DNA of 64,000 nt from NCBI GenBank assembly GCA_907165065.1, contig OU015532.1:36064339-36128338 (forward strand). Reading direction: 5' to 3'. A program made the translations under genes and the position numbers. Source of the DNA: Caprimulgus europaeus. Lineage: Eukaryota > Chordata > Aves > Caprimulgiformes > Caprimulgidae. The notes beneath the pieces were generated by a model. That model ran no database searches, was not told the origin of the DNA, and was given only the letters and a program-made list of their open reading frames with translations. Below are positions 59,042 to 64,000 of this stretch, one piece after another (within the stretch, counting starts at the first letter, position 1; the number at the start of each line of letters is the position of its first letter).

Positions 59042-60236
59042 ACGCCGCCCTCCCCTGCGAGTAGCCGAGGCTGTTTGTTTGCTGCAGATAGGGCAGGGAA
59101 AAAGCAGGGATGGCTTTTCACATGGCCAGCTGATCTTTATTGCCTCCGAGTCTGGTGACACAGGCGAGGGTATTTTGTTCTCACGTGAGGAGACACACTT
59201 AGCAGTGCAGTGGGCAATAGCAATTTGTTGCCACTGCGGCCCATTCACTCATGGACCTGAGAAATGTCACCTACACACAGTCTGCTTGTTCTGGTATCAT
59301 CTTTCTGGCAGCAGCCAACATTTATTTTTCCAGAAGATGCAAGAAATCTTCTGCAGTAATCTGTCCTGGGGAAAACTGCTTCTCTCTTGCCAATAGCAGG
59401 AGTTTGATTTATGTTCTTCATATCACATCTCTTCTTTAATTTAATGTTGAAAGTCAGTGTTCTTGCACAGAACCATCTAGCTTCATTTACTCACTCTTGG
59501 ACACAGTGATGTGGCAGTGAGTCTCATTGATTAACTACATACTGTGTCTGAAAAGTCAAGGCAGTGCTTAGATGGTCCAGAAATACCACTGGACCAGCAG
59601 CAGAGTGGTGAAAATGGACTATCACTGCAAGACCGAAGGGAGTGAAGTCACCACCTTCCCTCCTGAGACACATACTCTCACTGCAGATCTGCAGACACAG
59701 TGCCAAACTCTAGGTGTTTTGCTAGACCAGTTGGGTCAGAAAGCACAGGAAATCCCTCATGTCCCCACCAGGACTGGCATTTTCAAATCAAGCTCCTTAT
59801 AGAAGAGCACAGAGGACTCGCTTCTCCTCTCGAGCGAGGCATGCTTGGCATACACTGCCACTGCAGTAAGACCAGAGGAGGGCCTGGTGGCTGTGCTGGT
59901 CACTGAATTTATGAATCCTGTGATTTAAGTGGGATACAGTACTGTGTCTCCCTTCAGTTTTCCAGCCCTTCTCCTCTCAGAGGCAGAAAGGCTGATGCAG
60001 CCAGCTGAGCTAAGCTCCAAGGACGAGTCCAACTCTTGAGAGACCCATGGCGGCTCCAGCACATCCTGCCCCAAAGCTCCAGCATGCATCAGGGAACCGT
60101 TTAAATCTTCACAGGGCGTGCACTGATTACAGCACATAGCATGCAGACTTTCCCCAGAACCCTAAAACAAGTAATCCTTCCCCTTGACAGCACAATATGT
60201 AGATCTTGTTGAGAGTTGTGAGCATCACTGGCATTT

Positions 60237-60850
60237 CACAGAATCACAGAATGGTTGGGGTTGGAAGGGACCTCAGGAGATCATCGAGTCCAACCCCCTT
60301 GCCAAAGCAGGTTCCCTACACCAGGTTGCACAGGAAAGTATGGAGAGATGGAGACTCCACAACCTCCCTGGGCAACCTGTCCCAGTGCTCTGGCACCCTC
60401 ACAGTAAAGAAGTTTGTCTGGAACTTCCGGTGTTCCAGTGTTTGCCCATTGCCCCTTGTCCTGTTACCAGCCACCACCAAAAAGAGCCCGGCCCCATCCA
60501 CTTGCCCCCCACATTTCAGGTATTTATAGACATTGATCAGATCCCCTCTCAGTCTTCTCTTCTCCAGGCTGAACAGTCCCAGCTCTCTCAGCCTTTCCTT
60601 ATACAGGAGATGCTCCAGGCTCCTCATCATCTTGGTGGCCTCCACTGGACTCTTTCCAGATCTCTGACAGTCTTGAACTGAGGAGCCCAGAACTGGACAC
60701 AATATTCCAGATGTGGCTTCACCAGGGCAGAGTAGAGGGGGAGGAGAACCTCCCTCGACCTGCTGGCCATGTTCTTTTTAATGCACCCCAGGATGCTGTT
60801 GGCCTTCCTGGCCATTTCCGCCCCTTGGCTCCCCTGCACTGCAGAACAAG
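60237..60850 (-). mobile_element. CR1 LINE, 5'-truncated, minus orientation
   Basis: This is the reverse complement of a CR1 3' portion. The plus strand begins CACAGAATCACAGAATGGTT (the 3' tail) and runs through the regions coding [60 protein letters not shown] and [10 protein letters not shown]. The element enters non-CR1 sequence at about 60,850. The last ~190 codons are partly open on the minus strand, so it is relatively young. The 5' boundary is approximate. Confidence 0.93.
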
Positions 60851-60854
60851 CTCC

Positions 60855-63800
60855 AAGTTGGGCTTCAGAAGGAGGAGGAGATCCAGGACCCTTTCCTAGC
60901 AGTTCACAGCTTGTCTTATGACTCACAGAGCCTTTCTGTATGCTGGTCCCACAGCGACATGTGCTCTGAAGCATGTTCCTCTCTTCCTGACTCATTTTGC
61001 TAACCTTCCTGCATGAGCCAGTGGGTTTACCTGGCCTAGGCTCATCTCCATGCCTTCCACCAGCAGCACCTCTGAGCCTTCCCTCTGCAGTCAGAGGTTT
61101 CCTTGGCTTCCTGCGAAGGACCAACTTGCTTCTCCCACCTTTGGCTAAGCAAACTGACATCCCAGGGTGTTTCCAGCTGTAAGAACATCCATGCCAGGGG
61201 AACACACACTATTGTGTGTTAGATCACACCTGACGGTGAAGCCGTCAAGGCCAGCAAGCAGAGGGGTTTTCCCGTATCCATGAAACAACACTTTCCTCCT
61301 CCCCCCACCCTGCTGCAAGCAGGGGAATTCCCAGTGGGACAAAGAGGGGCACCTCTGGTCCCCAGCCTCTTTGCACAGGATAGAGGTGACGTTCCAGGCG
61401 GGGGAGCAGCAGCCCAGTAGTGGATAAGGGATTGCTGAGAGGTAGATGACTTGCTCTGGATGATAGGAACTAAACCAAAGTGCCAAAGGTTCAATTGAAG
61501 TATTCCAGTTGAACCCCTTAAATTGGATGGGATGAACCATGAGTTAAATACCATTTGTAAAACCCTTTGGGATCCCTCCTGCATTTCAGAGAGCTGCATG
61601 GTAGAGCTGGCTTTCTCAAATGTTTAACCAACAGGGCCAAGAGGAGCAAACACCCACAGATTTGCTCACGTGATGTCTGCAGTTGTGAGGCGACCCAAGC
61701 ACTTGGCAGGCTGAAGGGCAAAAGAAAGGGACAGACTGTGTGTACAGTGCATTTGTGGTTGCTTCCTTCTGGGAAGCAGGGACCTGCCTGTCCCAGCACA
61801 GTGCAGCATCTTGGAGCATAATATCCCCAAACATGAATAGCAGCGATTTGCATCAAGGAGTGCTCTCCATCATGTCCACAGGGATATTTATGTCTGACTA
61901 AAGATCCCTGAACCCCACCACAAAATGCATTGAACAGATTAAATAATTACAAAGGGAGGCTTGAAGCAAATGTTCTCAGGCACCAGAGGCATGCCTACAC
62001 TGCAACCCAAACGTATGCCCAAAGACTTTGTAGCTGTGCAAGAGCTAGCTTTAATTACCTAGCTCAGGTACTGATAACGTAGCACAGATTAGCTGCTCAA
62101 ATATTTAGTTTTCTCGGGCCAGTTTTCCATCCTAGGCTGAGTCTCACATCGCTGTGGGTAGACTGCTAGTTCTGGCAGACTCTGCCTAGACAAGCTGTAT
62201 CCTTCAACAGAAAGGCTGCTCAGCCTTTCACTTCTACATCAATGATTGCAAACTGGTATCCCATGGGAACAAGTCCAAAGCAATCCAAAAGCCCCACCAT
62301 GCCACCAAGCTCTTCCCATTATCTCGTTTTTTTCTTGAGCATGCTCCATAAGGACCTTGGGTGCAGTTTTGTGAAAGGCAACCACAGGCAGGCTGTGCTT
62401 TCTACTCTTGGCCTTGTGGATAATTTGATGTCTCTGCCTCTGGTGTGATGCATCTGATGCCTTCCACGGGTGCTGGATGTATGGCCAGCACGCTGCCTGC
62501 AGATGTATGTGCAGGTGAAGGGGTTGTGGACCCAGCAGCATCTGGCTGAGTGCCTCGTCGAAGCAGGTCTTGCACAAGGACTGGGGTGCTGCGGGTGGCG
62601 AAGGCAGAGGCTGCAGCTCCGCAGTGGGACAGTCAGTGAGGGAAAAACTGCTGCTTCAGCACTCACAGGCCAAAGCAGAGCAATAAATAACTACTACAAA
62701 GGGTTGAACTGGGGACTCCAAGTACCTGTAACGTGATAACGGTTGGAAACGAACGGCCTGTGGAAGCACTGAGTAAACAGGTCAGGAGGTTCAGTGACTT
62801 CACGTATTGGAGAGATTAAAAATTACACATTACAGAACGAGGAGGAGTCAGATACATCTCCTTGCTGACAACCAAACAAAGGCCAACATGGCAGCACGAG
62901 CTTCACACTACTGGGGATTCAACACCAGGACTTTCACAGCGGCCTCTGAGCACCTGCTGCTGCTTTGTTATCTTCTTAGGGGAAAGGATCAGGGCTTATT
63001 TTTTTCTGTATTTCCAGCTACCCTTGCTGAGGATCCAACTGCCTCAGTTTTCTTGCACAGGCAGCGAGAAGCAGTTATTTGCTAGGTCAGCTTTAGATCC
63101 CTGGCTTCTCTATGAATCTCTCACTGGGCTACTTCTATTCTCAAAGAGCCTTCTAAATAACATATACAGTTTCAAGCCAAAAGGGAATTATGCTGTCCAG
63201 GCAGCTGTGGTTTATTTGTGTCAAGGTGGGGGCACTAATGTGTATTTGGCCATTCAGAATCACTATTCTTTCAACGTCTTCTAAATCTCAGCTTCATCAT
63301 TCCTACAGAAACAGTGTCTGGTAACTATTCCAACACCTTAACTATTAAAATGCTGGAATCGGTTTCCCCTTTCTCTGCCTTTGTCTTTGCATTTTTTCCT
63401 CCCAACAGGTTAAAAAAAAAGCATGTGTATAATTTCCCACCTCAGGATCAATACAACAAAAGTTATCATTTTCATGCAGTGAAGAACCTTGATGTTAAAA
63501 AGTTGGGTGTAAAATTATATATCTGAAAAATTGATGTTTCTACACTGCTATCACTTCTCCAACTAATATTTCCTTCTGTTCTCTAAATTTTCTTTCCTTA
63601 AAGCTTTCATTTTGTGGCCCTGCCAAGCTGTCTATATTTTCCTAAATTCTCATTTCCTCTGGCATGCGTTTCTTGCTTATAGTTACAGTAACTAAAAAAA
63701 AAAAAGGACAGAAAAAAAAAGATTCTGCACTGAGCCCAATTTCCAGTCTGTAATCTTCTTTTTTAATATTGCTTTACCACCCTCTTTATTCTCATGTTTC

Positions 63801-64000
63801 TGCTTGCTGCAAATTTACCTGCTAGGTTTGGCAACTATTAATTCACTTCGTTTTCAGAACTGTTCTAAAAAGAACTAAAGCAGCAGCACCCTGGTCTGAT
63901 GCCTCTTATAAGTTTCTGTTTGCTGTGCAAAGGTTTAATTTGTGCTTCACTCCTGCTGGTTAGTCAGGGTGCCACATCTCTTCCCTCTTACGCCTCACTC
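60855..64000. other. intergenic DNA to the right edge, no gene seen
   Basis: No exon is supported here. The block at 61,985-62,190 may be an old transposon remnant. From about 63,300 the sequence becomes A/T-rich with A-runs (63,411-63,420; 63,694-63,704; 63,711-63,720). Confidence 0.5.
61985..62190. mobile_element. possible decayed non-autonomous DNA transposon (MITE-like)
   Basis: GCCTACACTGCAACCCAAAC, AGAGCTAGCTTTAATTACCT, AGCTCAGGTACTGATAACGT and AGCACAGATTAGCTGCTC recall ancient amniote repeats built from CTACACTGCA and GCTAGC/GAGCTAGC words. A TAGACTGCTAG near 62,158 could be a remnant of the opposite end. Weak resemblance only. Confidence 0.25.

Larger units (their letters stand above)
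50930..60235. other. intergenic DNA, no gene seen
   Basis: I find no exon I can support over 9 kb. Contents are two possible SINE pieces near 52.3-52.6 kb, A-rich and T-rich runs at 52,905-52,918, 53,411-53,426, 55,868-55,899 and 58,560-58,715, and the G-rich repeat at 58,985-59,041. I looked here for coding signatures of BMF, the next gene in mammals, without success. Confidence 0.5.

Noticed and set aside
60627-61205. 192-codon minus-strand frame
   Set aside because: Its C-terminal half is CR1 ORF2 and its N-terminal half is unrelated flank. It is a mobile-element remnant fused by chance to an open flank.
1-64000. CRISPR arrays, operons, integrated viruses or toxin systems
   Set aside because: The window is vertebrate nuclear DNA. 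The only regular array is the minisatellite, which has no spacers, and I saw no retroviral gag/pol/env-like frames or LTR pair.

Overview
The window looks like nuclear DNA from a bird. Protein-coding exons are split by short GT-AG introns. Three copies of CR1 LINEs have the avian-style 3' end (ATTCTGTG-like octamers), recognisable repeats are otherwise sparse, and one housekeeping promoter sits in a CpG island. The gene pair at the left end, EIF2AK4 (+) converging on SRP14 (-), matches the order known from human chromosome 15q15. I see no bacterial, viral or organellar genes.

Positions 1-12.9 kb carry the 3' part of EIF2AK4, the eIF2-alpha kinase GCN2. There are twelve coding exons, all with consistent splice sites and reading phase. 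They encode the last 397 residues: the end of the histidyl-tRNA-synthetase-like domain, then the anticodon-binding-like and C-terminal ribosome-binding/dimerisation region. The stop codon is at 12,422-12,424, and the best poly(A) site is near 12,865.

Positions about 13.6-17.4 kb carry all five coding exons of SRP14 on the minus strand. It encodes a 110-residue protein of the signal recognition particle Alu domain. Its promoter lies in a CpG island (about 16.8-18.25 kb) holding a (GCCCC)10 run of overlapping GC boxes and a TGACGTGG (UPRE/CRE-like) motif. The two genes face each other tail to tail, with about 1.9 kb between stop codons.

From about 18.3 kb to the right edge (about 45.7 kb) I find no convincing protein-coding exon. 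This stretch holds three CR1 copies (38.4-39.3, 50.4-50.9 and 60.2-60.85 kb), an older CR1/L3-type remnant (29.5-30.15 kb) and several decayed MIR-type SINE pieces. It also holds a 544-bp minisatellite of exactly 34 in-register 16-bp units (35,051-35,594), a (TTCCC)24 tract (37,585-37,704), an (ACC)16 tract and a diverged direct duplication (23.8-24.6 kb). In mammals the next gene after SRP14 is BMF. I looked for its BH3 and C-terminal coding signatures and did not find them, so the stretch is best read as intergenic or regulatory DNA.

I did not find a clear new multi-gene system. The most unusual element is the indel-free 34-unit minisatellite. The most biologically coherent point is that GCN2 (stress kinase) and SRP14 (ER targeting) are tail-to-tail neighbours, with a possible unfolded-protein-response element upstream of SRP14.
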